Assembly (NCBI GenBank): GCA_903834465.1
Contig: CAILJB010000055.1
Location: 25,219-89,218, forward strand
From: an uncultured Pseudomonadota bacterium
GTDB lineage: Bacteria > Pseudomonadota > Gammaproteobacteria > Methylococcales > Methylomonadaceae
Direction: 5' to 3'
DNA: 64,000 nucleotides
Under the pieces are notes generated by a model. It had not been told where the DNA came from. It ran no database searches and saw only the letters and a program-made list of their open reading frames with translations. Below, piece by piece: positions 19,203-26,705 of the stretch (positions are counted from its first letter, which is position 1; every line of letters begins with the position of its first letter). The translations under genes and the position numbers were made by a program.

Positions 19203-20684
19203 ATGAAAAAAACACGACGTTTGCTTGCATTGAGCATAACAGGATTATTTTTAACTGCCGTTTATGCTGAGGAAAATCTGCCAGATGATAAAAGTTCGAC
19301 GGCTATTGAACGTGTCGAAAAGGCATTTTACAGTAAAGATTGGCGCGAACTTCCCGATGAACAGCTAATTAACGCCAATAGAATTAAATGGAATCGATTG
19401 GCGAAAGCGGCATTAAATCTGCCTGAATGGATGGAGTTTAGTTTAAGTCAGCGCACACGTTTTGAATCCAGTTCACACCCTTGGCGTAACGGTCAATCAA
19501 GTGAAATAAATGTACAAGTTCCATTGCAATCGCGTATGCGTTTAGGGGCAAATAACGAAAACTTTGGCTTTATTTTTGAAGGGCAAGATGCTCGCACAAA
19601 TTTTAACGGTGCAAATCAATTTGCTGGCGACGCAATGATTGATACTTTTGATGTACTGCAACTCTTTACTTCCGCAACGTTACAAAATATTGCAGGTACC
19701 GGTTTGCGTGGTAATGTGCATCTCGGACGATTTACAATGGACATAGGTTCAACACGGCTAATTGGGCGGGACGGCTTTCAAAATAAAACGAACAGTTTTG
19801 AAGGCGGACATTTTTCACTCGTTACCGAAAATAAGTGGCAATTACGCACGTTTTTAATGTCGCCTGTGCAACGTTATCCAAATCAAGCAGATGAAGGTAG
19901 CCGCAATCGTTTGTATTGGGGTGCTGATTTTGAAGGAAAACCCGCAGATTGGCTTAATTCGGAATGGTATTACATTGGTGTGAATGATAATAAATCTGCA
20001 ATACACAAAGCATTTTCAGTATTTGGCACCCGCGCCCATCTTGCACCAATTAATCACTCAAATTTAAAAAAGGAGTTTGGGGCGTTGGATTACGATTTTG
20101 AAACAGCGGTAGAACTTGGTGAAACAGGGGTGCAAGATTTTTTTGCTTATACTGGACACGCAGAACTGGGTTATACCTTTAATACGAATTGGTTTCCACG
20201 CTTGATGGCGGAATATGATTACTCAAGTGGTACGACAAATCCAAATGGGCGAATGAATCACACTTTTGATCGTTTGAGTGGGCAACGTGTCAATTTGTTT
20301 ATTAGCAGCTTGTTTGGTCCGATGATTCAATCAAATTTGGAATATGGCGGTTTGCGTTTAGTTGCACAACCTACCGATAATATTAAGCTAAATTTAAAAC
20401 ACCATGTTTGGTATTTAGCTGAAGCAAAGGATGCCATGTATAGCAGTAATATGCCTGGTTTTGCCAATTTGCAAGATAAAACCGGCAATGCAGGACGTTA
20501 TTTAGGACAGGATGTGGAATTATCAAGCAGCTGGTCGTTGCGTTCTAATTTAACATTAGAAGTGGGTTACGAGCATTGGTTTAAAGGCGATTATTTTTCC
20601 CGTTTACCCGCAAGTGCAGGTTTGCCAGTCGGTGGCGCGAAAGATACCGATTATTTTTATGTGAGCAGTGAAGTACGTTTTTAA
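19203..20684 (+). CDS. Outer membrane β-barrel protein, alginate-export-like
   Basis: The 493-residue protein has a signal peptide (cleavage likely after AVYA). Alternating amphipathic strands follow, with SQRTRFESSSHPWRNGQ near the start, GRFTMDIGSTRLIGRDGFQN, and a terminal aromatic strand ending in F (VSSEVRF). This pattern fits the alginate-export barrel family. GTG at 19194 is a possible earlier start, but AGGGTG at 19191-19196 is placed correctly to serve the ATG at 19203. It follows the GGDEF-EAL gene by 20 bases and is probably co-transcribed. No other alginate synthesis genes are in view, so the exported substrate is unknown. Confidence 0.75.
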   Translation: MKKTRRLLALSITGLFLTAVYAEENLPDDKSSTAIERVEKAFYSKDWRELPDEQLINANRIKWNRLAKAALNLPEWMEFSLSQRTRFESSSHPWRNGQSSEINVQVPLQSRMRLGANNENFGFIFEGQDARTNFNGANQFAGDAMIDTFDVLQLFTSATLQNIAGTGLRGNVHLGRFTMDIGSTRLIGRDGFQNKTNSFEGGHFSLVTENKWQLRTFLMSPVQRYPNQADEGSRNRLYWGADFEGKPADWLNSEWYYIGVNDNKSAIHKAFSVFGTRAHLAPINHSNLKKEFGALDYDFETAVELGETGVQDFFAYTGHAELGYTFNTNWFPRLMAEYDYSSGTTNPNGRMNHTFDRLSGQRVNLFISSLFGPMIQSNLEYGGLRLVAQPTDNIKLNLKHHVWYLAEAKDAMYSSNMPGFANLQDKTGNAGRYLGQDVELSSSWSLRSNLTLEVGYEHWFKGDYFSRLPASAGLPVGGAKDTDYFYVSSEVRF

Positions 20685-20687
20685 CAA

Positions 20688-20975
20688 ATGAGTTTCAAAC
20701 CAGTTTTAGATTTTCACAATCAAACGATTGATAAATTGACCACACGAATTGCACAGCAAAAAGATTTGTTATCTGTTGTTCGAGATGTGTTGCCAACGAA
20801 TTTAGCAGAACATACGCTGCATTGTGTGGTGCATGATACAACGTTGCTGATTTATACGGATGCGGCGATATGGTCATCGCAGTTACGTTTTCATAGCACA
20901 ACGATTTTAGCGATAATTGCACCATTAGTTTCACAAACAATTAAACGTGTGGAAATTAGATTGTCGCGCACATAA
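20688..20975 (+). CDS. DUF721 / DciA-like protein
   Basis: The 95 residues match the compact N-terminal domain of DUF721/DciA proteins (RVAQQKDLLSVVRDVLP-like start, LHCVVHDTTLLIYTDAAIWSSQLRF core). DciA recruits the replicative helicase DnaB in bacteria that lack DnaC. The pattern of a short helix then β strands with W(S)xQLR is the reason for the call. It starts three bases after the barrel gene, so it rides on that transcript or has a promoter inside it. Whether it is the working loader cannot be seen here. Confidence 0.7.
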   Translation: MSFKPVLDFHNQTIDKLTTRIAQQKDLLSVVRDVLPTNLAEHTLHCVVHDTTLLIYTDAAIWSSQLRFHSTTILAIIAPLVSQTIKRVEIRLSRT

Positions 20976-20982
20976 TTATTTT

Positions 20983-21005
20983 TAAATGTAAACGATTCGC
21001 ATTTA
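20983..21005. promoter_or_regulatory. Probable Fur box
   Basis: A 23-bp palindrome with half-sites TAAATG and CATTTA matches by eye 17 of 21 positions of a typical proteobacterial Fur site (AAATG…GATTC…CATTT core). It overlaps the expected -35 region of an extended -10 promoter at 21017-21025. This is the usual place for iron-dependent repression. Confidence 0.6.
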
Positions 21006-21016
21006 AATATATTTTT

Positions 21017-21025
21017 TGTTATGCT
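21017..21025 (+). promoter_or_regulatory. Extended -10 promoter element for the porin gene
   Basis: TGTTATGCT fits the TGn-TATnnT extended -10 pattern. It lies about 30 bases before the porin start codon, with the probable Fur box covering its -35 side. Confidence 0.45.
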
Positions 21026-21055
21026 TGCCCCATAATTTTTATGGAGCAACGTATC

Positions 21056-22480
21056 ATGTTAAAGAAAAAAAATACTTTAAAGCTCAGTATTGTTAGCAGT
21101 CTCATCCTTAGTTCTATTCCCGCATTTGCGTTGGAAAAACCAAAAACTATGGAGGATATGTGGAAAATAATCGAAGCTCAACAAAAACAAATCGAAGCTC
21201 TGCAAAACACAAAATCGCTTCCTGAAGACGTTCCCGTCAAAACAACCGCAACCAATGAAGTCAAAACACTGGAACGTAAGACCGACGTTTTAAGTCAGGA
21301 GGTTGAGAAACTTCGCACTAATCTTGCTATTCCAGAAGAAGCTAAATATAAAAGTATGTATGGTTTAGGGCCTGCGGCATCGAAAGTTTATCAAGTGGGG
21401 AAAGGGCTTTCGATTGGCGGTTATGGTGAAGGAAGTTATCAAGCGAATGTTGCTGACAAAGGAAACGCACAAAATAACGCTGATTTAGAACGTATGGTTT
21501 TATATATTGGTTATAAATTTACCGACAAAATTTTGCTTAACACTGAAATTGAATATGAACACGCCAGCACAGGTGAAGGCACAGAACTCAAAGGCGAAGC
21601 AGAAGTGGAATTCGCTTCGTTAGATTTCTTTATTGACCCGATTGCAAACGTTCGTACCGGTTTGATGTTAATGCCAATGGGTTTGGTGAATCGTATTCAT
21701 GAACCATTATTTTATTTTGGTAATCATCGCCCAGAAGTTGAACAACGTATTATTCCTAGCACTTGGCGCGAAATGGGCGCGGGATTGTTTGGGGCAATCA
21801 CACCGAATTTAACATACACCGCGTATGTTACTAACGGTTTAAATGGGGTCAAAAGTACCTCTGCGGGTGGCACAGCAGGTTTTAGTTCGGATGGTATTGT
21901 TGAAGGACGTGGCGGCGGTAGTTTTTCAGCAGCAGAAAATTTCGGTTATACCGCTCGTATGGATTATGATCCCTCATTTGTACCTGGATTAACCGTTGGT
22001 GCTTCGGGTTATGTGGGTAAATCTGGACAGAATCAACAATACCTTGGACAAAAAATTAACGCTTTTACACAACTTTATGAAACACATGTGCAATGGAAAT
22101 ATCGCGGTTTGGAATTCAGAGCTTTAGGTTCATGGGGCTTTATTGGTGATGCCGCATTGCTTAGTGCCGCGAATGGACAAACGATTGGTTCACAAAATTA
22201 TGGTTACTACACAGAATTGGGTTATGACATTTTGCCTTTAGTTTTACCAAACACAACGCATTATCTCGCACCATTCGTACGTTATGAAAAATTGGATACG
22301 ATTGCCAAAGCCCCAAATGGTTTTGCGGATGATTTAACGAAAGATTGGCAAATTTTCCAAGTTGGTTTGCAATATAAACCCATTTCAAATGTCGTAATTA
22401 AAGCCGATTATCGAAACTATGTTCAAAAACAAGGCACGCATCCTGACGATTTCAATTTAGGTTTTGGTTTTATTTTCTAA
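21056..22480 (+). CDS. Outer membrane porin with N-terminal coiled coil
   Basis: The 474-residue protein has a signal peptide ending in PAFA. A coiled-coil stretch follows (about 35-85, with MWKIIEAQQKQIEALQ). Then comes a barrel of alternating strands closing with a C-terminal aromatic residue (LGFGFIF). NLTYTAYVTNGL and VPGLTVGASGYVG are typical of porin-like proteins found near metal-uptake genes. The start at 21056 is chosen because GGAG at 21043-21046 precedes it; an ATG at 21041 overlaps that site. A Fur-like palindrome upstream suggests induction under iron limitation. It heads a group with an FMN-binding protein and a small membrane protein. Its substrate is unknown. Confidence 0.8.
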   Translation: MLKKKNTLKLSIVSSLILSSIPAFALEKPKTMEDMWKIIEAQQKQIEALQNTKSLPEDVPVKTTATNEVKTLERKTDVLSQEVEKLRTNLAIPEEAKYKSMYGLGPAASKVYQVGKGLSIGGYGEGSYQANVADKGNAQNNADLERMVLYIGYKFTDKILLNTEIEYEHASTGEGTELKGEAEVEFASLDFFIDPIANVRTGLMLMPMGLVNRIHEPLFYFGNHRPEVEQRIIPSTWREMGAGLFGAITPNLTYTAYVTNGLNGVKSTSAGGTAGFSSDGIVEGRGGGSFSAAENFGYTARMDYDPSFVPGLTVGASGYVGKSGQNQQYLGQKINAFTQLYETHVQWKYRGLEFRALGSWGFIGDAALLSAANGQTIGSQNYGYYTELGYDILPLVLPNTTHYLAPFVRYEKLDTIAKAPNGFADDLTKDWQIFQVGLQYKPISNVVIKADYRNYVQKQGTHPDDFNLGFGFIF

Positions 22481-22506
22481 AAATTATTTCAAGTTCGATT
22501 CGATTT

Positions 22507-22548
22507 AGGGATAACATTCGCGCAATGGATGTTGTCCCTTCTTATTTT
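22507..22548 (+). terminator. Terminator or attenuator between porin and FMN-binding gene
   Basis: AGGGATAACAT and ATGTTGTCCCT pair over 11 positions with one G·T, followed by TTCTTATTTT. The ribosome binding site of the next gene (TTGGAG) begins right after the T-rich tail. It probably lowers rather than abolishes expression of the downstream pair. Confidence 0.65.
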
Positions 22549-22560
22549 GGAGTTTTTACA

Positions 22561-23088
22561 ATGACACAAATAAATACATTACTTTTTTTACTATTGTTTA
22601 GTCTCTCATCACTCAGTTACGCACAGATTTTTTACAGTAAATCGGAAGCGTTAGAGCTTGCTTTTGGCAAAGTGCAACTTGAAAACTTATCGCTCTTCCC
22701 CGAAGAAGCTGACATGGTAAAAATTCAACAATTAGCAAAAACGAAACTTGAATCGGGTTTGTTTACATTTTATGTTGGCAAAGACGGCGGCAAAATTTTA
22801 GGTTACGCCGCAATTGAAAGCGAAAACGTACGAACCAAACCCGAAACAGTGATGATTGTTTTAACGCCAGAAGGTGAATTACGAAATGTATATTTATTGG
22901 CATTTCATGAACCGCCGGAATATATGCCGCCTGAACGTTGGTTTGAATCATTGTTAAAACATCCTTTGACAGATTTAGATTTTAGTAAAGGTGTCGATGG
23001 CATTTCTGGCGCGACATTAAGTACGCACTCTGCATTGAATAGCGTGCGGAAAGTGATGGCAGTTTATCAAGTAATGGTCAAAAAATAA
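22561..23088 (+). CDS. Periplasmic FMN-binding domain protein (flavinylated)
   Basis: The 175-residue protein has a signal peptide (LLFLLLFSLSSLSYA) and an FMN-binding domain of the RnfG/NqrC/PplA type. The covalent attachment motif DGISGATLST lies near residue 150. In this family ApbE links FMN to the Thr/Ser of that motif, so the protein is probably a periplasmic electron carrier. No apbE gene is in the window. TTGGAG precedes the ATG at 22561; an upstream in-frame ATG at 22525 lies inside the hairpin and is rejected. The stop overlaps the next start (…TAATG), so it is translationally coupled to the membrane protein that follows. Confidence 0.85.
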   Translation: MTQINTLLFLLLFSLSSLSYAQIFYSKSEALELAFGKVQLENLSLFPEEADMVKIQQLAKTKLESGLFTFYVGKDGGKILGYAAIESENVRTKPETVMIVLTPEGELRNVYLLAFHEPPEYMPPERWFESLLKHPLTDLDFSKGVDGISGATLSTHSALNSVRKVMAVYQVMVKK

Positions 23089-23591
23089 TGCGTTATTTTG
23101 TGAGTGGTGAACAGCAGCGAAAACTGTTGCTGAATGCGTTAGTGCTAATGTTTTTAGCGTATGTGGCATTACTTTGGATAAGCAACGGGATGATGTATTT
23201 TCATCGTATGGATTTAACTTTTGATTCTGTTGTAACGTATTATTGCGGTAATGAAGAGCAATTTGTTCCGGCGAAAAGTTACGAAGGGATGCTCGAAGTG
23301 CTGCATTTTCATTTGTTTGCCATGGGAATGTTGGCGGTGACGTTGACGCATTTAATGCTGATGACTGAATTTTCGGTGCGCTTGAAGATTTGGTTAAGCA
23401 GTCTGACATTTTTTTCAGCGATTGCCGAAGAACTTGCAGGTTGGCTGGTGAGATTTGTTCATCCGCAATTTGCGTATTTTAAAATTGGGACGTTTTTACT
23501 TTTGGAAATTTCGTTGTTTGCGCTGATTGTGACAGTGACATGGTCGCTGCTAAGAGCAAGAATGCAAATGCAACGAAAGTCAGAAGGGTAG
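23088..23591 (+). CDS. Small integral membrane protein with conserved histidines
   Basis: The 167 residues contain four probable membrane spans: about 15-32, 75-98 (LHFHLFAMGMLAVTLTHLML), 102-122 and 130-155. Histidines at HFH, THL and VHP lie at or near membrane positions where b-type haem or a metal could be ligated. This is a structural guess. I do not recognise the family with certainty. It starts within the stop codon of the FMN-binding gene and ends at a strong terminator. The pairing suggests it passes electrons to or from the flavoprotein. Confidence 0.7.
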   Translation: MRYFVSGEQQRKLLLNALVLMFLAYVALLWISNGMMYFHRMDLTFDSVVTYYCGNEEQFVPAKSYEGMLEVLHFHLFAMGMLAVTLTHLMLMTEFSVRLKIWLSSLTFFSAIAEELAGWLVRFVHPQFAYFKIGTFLLLEISLFALIVTVTWSLLRARMQMQRKSEG

Positions 23592-23616
23592 GGGTTCAAG
23601 ATTTTGAACCCCTACC
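23587..23616. terminator. Bidirectional terminator
   Basis: GGTAGGGGTTCAA and TTGAACCCCTACC form a perfect 13-bp stem with a four-base loop, followed by AAAATTTAATTA. It separates the Fur-box group (+) from hoxY (-) and can serve both strands. Confidence 0.8.
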
Positions 23617-23625
23617 AAAATTTAA

Positions 23626-24171
23626 TTAGTCAAAATGTACTAATTCGTAAGGTAATGACGGTTCACGTCCTGCGAGTAAATCAGTCAAAAATTTCCAGAA
23701 TACATCCGCTGACGGTGGACAACCCGGCAAGAAATAATCAATTTTAACCACTTCATGAATTGGGTGAACTTTGTCGAGCAACAACGGCAATTCAACATCA
23801 TTTGGAATTTGAGCATTCTCAACGCCAATGCCATCACGGTAGGCTTCGTTTAAACAATCTTCCAAACTAATATGATTTCGCATCGCAGGCAAACCGCCGT
23901 TAATGGCACACGCACCGACAGCGACAAGCGTTTTACAGTTTTTACGAAATTCGCGCAAAACATGGACGTTTTCAGAATTACACACGCCACCTTCGATTAA
24001 ACCAATGTCGCAATCAGGGCTGCAATGTTCAATATCGGTAAGTGGCGAACGGTCAAATTGAACGTGTTCAACCAATTCAACCAACCGTTCATCCAAATCT
24101 AAAAATGACATGTGACAACCAAAACAACCTGCGAGAGAAACGGTCGCAACTTTTACTTTTTTATTCGTCAT
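23626..24171 (-). CDS. hoxY: HoxY, NAD-reducing [NiFe] hydrogenase small subunit
   Basis: HoxY carries the proximal [4Fe-4S] cluster and normally pairs with the Ni-Fe subunit HoxH. The 181 residues show the cluster ligands in SLAGCFGCHMSFLD, GGVCNSEN, VGACAINGG and LPGCPPSADVFW, a normal length and no Tat signal, as expected for a cytoplasmic enzyme. Its start overlaps hoxU by 11 bases. In known operons hoxH follows directly, but here a strong terminator and a convergent gene follow instead. HoxH must be elsewhere in the genome or absent. Confidence 0.93.
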   Translation of the reverse strand: MTNKKVKVATVSLAGCFGCHMSFLDLDERLVELVEHVQFDRSPLTDIEHCSPDCDIGLIEGGVCNSENVHVLREFRKNCKTLVAVGACAINGGLPAMRNHISLEDCLNEAYRDGIGVENAQIPNDVELPLLLDKVHPIHEVVKIDYFLPGCPPSADVFWKFLTDLLAGREPSLPYELVHFD

Positions 24172-24880
24172 GATTTACTCCTTCTACGGCTAACGCAACC
24201 GTATCAATGTGTGCGTGATCGAAAATACGTTGCCCAATCGGTACTTTGTAGCCTGTGCGTTTAATTAAAATCGCGCCTGTTGGGCAAATATGCGCCGCAC
24301 AATCGTTCACATCTAAATCTGAATCTTTGAGTAAACCGCTTTCCGAATTGACGATTAAGCGTTTTTCAAGTCCGCGACCGCTAATGGCAAACACATTTTT
24401 GCCATCTTCTTGCTGACTGGCACGAACACAAAGCGTGCAGAAAATGCAACGGTTGTGGTCAATCATCACATCAGGATGTGAGGCATCGACTTCGCGGTTT
24501 TCAAAGAAATGCGGAAAATGGTTGTCGGTCATGCCTAAATGGTAAGCGACGGCTTGCAAGTTGCAATTGCCTGTTTTTTCGCATGATGGACAAAAATGAT
24601 TGCCTTCGACAAAAAGCATTTGCGTGATTTTTTCGCGGTCGTCGTTCAATTCTTCTGAAATGTTGGTGATATTTTGACCTTCAGATGCGGGGAACGTACA
24701 CGCCGAGCAATTACGTCCATTGACTTTCACCGTACACAATTTGCAACTGCCGTGCGGCGTAAATTTCGGATTGTGACACAAATGCGGAATATAAACGCCC
24801 GCCGCTGTTGCCGCTTGAATGATGGTTTGCCCGTCTTCAAACGGAATTACTTTTCCATCGATAACGATTGTTTTACTCAT
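24161..24880 (-). CDS. hoxU: HoxU, diaphorase iron-sulfur subunit
   Basis: HoxU transfers electrons between the flavin subunit HoxF and the hydrogenase. The 239 residues begin with a [2Fe-2S] ferredoxin fold (YIPHLCHNPKFTPHGSCKLC, then C-x2-C). The His-Cys3 motif follows (HFCPSCEKTGNC), then a [4Fe-4S] set in RCIFCTLCVRA and CAAHICPTG. It corresponds to the N-terminal part of NuoG. It sits between hoxF (3-base gap) and hoxY (overlap), so the three are one transcript. Confidence 0.94.
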   Translation of the reverse strand: MSKTIVIDGKVIPFEDGQTIIQAATAAGVYIPHLCHNPKFTPHGSCKLCTVKVNGRNCSACTFPASEGQNITNISEELNDDREKITQMLFVEGNHFCPSCEKTGNCNLQAVAYHLGMTDNHFPHFFENREVDASHPDVMIDHNRCIFCTLCVRASQQEDGKNVFAISGRGLEKRLIVNSESGLLKDSDLDVNDCAAHICPTGAILIKRTGYKVPIGQRIFDHAHIDTVALAVEGVNHDE

Positions 24881-24883
24881 ATT

Positions 24884-26689
24884 TTAGTCCTCCACTTGCG
24901 CCAAATGGGCGTGCGCGTCATCACGATGCGCCATACGTCGTGCGGTTTCGAGAGATTTATCCAAATCAAAACCAGGTTCATAACTGATTTTTTTCAACAT
25001 ACTTTGATACAACTCAGGATAACGCTCAAGCGTCGTTAATACAGGATTTGCGGCAGTTTGACCTAAACCACAATGGCTGTAATTTTTGATGAGTTGGCAA
25101 AGTTCTTCGAGTGCAACAATATCGCCTGCGCTGCCATGACCTTCGACAATTTTATCGACTTGTTTTTTCAGTAATGACGTTCCAACGCGGCACGGTGTGC
25201 AAAATCCACAACTTTCATGCGCGAAGAAATGACTGAAATTGTGAACGATGTCTAAAATGTTGCGCGAATTGTTGAAAACAATAAACGAACCGCCTGTGGC
25301 TAAATCTTCAAAGGCGATTTTGCGCTCGAACTCTTCGTTGGAAATAAATGTCCCCGAAGGTCCACCGACTTGCACACCTAAAACATCGCTCGCGCCACAA
25401 TCGTTCAAGATGGTTTGAATCGTTGTGCCGAAAGCGTATTCGTAAATGCCAGCTTTTGCACAATCGCCGCTGATACTTAAAACTTTCGTCCCTTTCGATT
25501 TTGCTGTGCCGAGATTTGCGAACCATTCGCCGCCGTGAATAGCGATATTTGCCGCAGCTAAAAACGTTTCGACATTGTTCACAGAAGTCGGTTTGTTCAA
25601 ATAACCGCTTACCACTGGATACGGCGGACGATTACGCGGAATGCCTGCTTTGCCTTCGAGTGATTCAATTAACGCCGATTCTTCACCGCAAATATACGCG
25701 CCTGCACCGAGACAAATTTCGATGTCGAAATCAAAACCGTGTTGCAAAATGTTTTTGCCGAGTAAATTTGCATTACGTCGCGCTTGTAAAATGCCTTCGA
25801 GTTTTTCGGAAAGATGCAGATATTCGCCGCGCAAATAAATGAAACCTTGCGTTGCGCCGATAATTGCTGCCGCAACCGTCATGCCTTCAAATACGGAATC
25901 AGCATAAGAATTTAATAAAACGCGGTCTTTAAACGTTCCAGGTTCACCTTCGTCAGCGTTGCAAACAATGTAACGTTGCTTTTGGTGTTGCGCTTCAATA
26001 TCACAAACGCCTTCGTCTTCGCTACAAAATTTCCATTTCCATGCCGTCGTATAACCCGCCCCGCCGCGTCCACGCAAACCTGATTTTTCAACTTCGTTTA
26101 ACGTTTCCATCAAACCGCGAGCAAACGTTGCGTTAATACCTTCACCTTGCGTTGGTTTTTGGTTTAGCAATAAATCGGGCTTGATAATATTGTCTTGAAC
26201 ATCGAATAAATCACGCGACCATTGGTCTAACGGCAACTGCTTATTCACGTTTTCGACAATTTCATCGATGCGAGCTTTGGTCAATTTCGTAATCGCATAA
26301 CCGTTTACAAGTCCCGCAAGCGATTGGTCACACATTCCTGTGCAAGACGTATTGTTTAAACTAACTATACCATCAGCGCGAACTTCGCCAATTGTCACGT
26401 CCAATTTTTCAGAAAAATAGTTAATCAATTCTTCTTGCCCGACCATTAAATCGGTAATCGAACTGCTGATTAAAATGTCGTATTGCCCACGCGGCGTGAG
26501 ATGGAAAAAACTATAAAATTCCACCACATTACGAATTTGTGTGCGCGGAATATTCAATAAATCCGCTAACTGTTCAATCGCTCCGGCAGGAATATAAAAA
26601 TAACGTGCTTGAATCGCTCGTAATATTTTCAATAATCGCGTCGGTTTAAAATCATTTTCTTGAGCGAGTTGTTCAATAAACTGTTTCAT
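24884..26689 (-). CDS. hoxF: HoxF, diaphorase flavoprotein with fused HoxE-like domain
   Basis: The 601-residue protein exchanges electrons between NAD(H) and iron-sulfur clusters through FMN. The first 160 residues are a NuoE/HoxE-like domain with only one cysteine pair (C116 and C120, SCTGMC). Where NuoE has its other pair this protein reads ISSSIT. The NuoF-like part has the FMN/NAD loops GLRGRGGAGYTT and CNADEGEPGTFKDR, GAGAYICGEESALIESLEG, and the [4Fe-4S] ligands SCGFCTPC and HCGLG. The length and fusion match HoxF of the Ralstonia-type soluble hydrogenase. It is the first gene of hoxFUY and lies 16 bases after a PatZ-like gene on the same strand. Confidence 0.94.
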   Translation of the reverse strand: MKQFIEQLAQENDFKPTRLLKILRAIQARYFYIPAGAIEQLADLLNIPRTQIRNVVEFYSFFHLTPRGQYDILISSSITDLMVGQEELINYFSEKLDVTIGEVRADGIVSLNNTSCTGMCDQSLAGLVNGYAITKLTKARIDEIVENVNKQLPLDQWSRDLFDVQDNIIKPDLLLNQKPTQGEGINATFARGLMETLNEVEKSGLRGRGGAGYTTAWKWKFCSEDEGVCDIEAQHQKQRYIVCNADEGEPGTFKDRVLLNSYADSVFEGMTVAAAIIGATQGFIYLRGEYLHLSEKLEGILQARRNANLLGKNILQHGFDFDIEICLGAGAYICGEESALIESLEGKAGIPRNRPPYPVVSGYLNKPTSVNNVETFLAAANIAIHGGEWFANLGTAKSKGTKVLSISGDCAKAGIYEYAFGTTIQTILNDCGASDVLGVQVGGPSGTFISNEEFERKIAFEDLATGGSFIVFNNSRNILDIVHNFSHFFAHESCGFCTPCRVGTSLLKKQVDKIVEGHGSAGDIVALEELCQLIKNYSHCGLGQTAANPVLTTLERYPELYQSMLKKISYEPGFDLDKSLETARRMAHRDDAHAHLAQVED

Positions 26690-26705
26690 AAATTGTCTCC
26701 AATTC

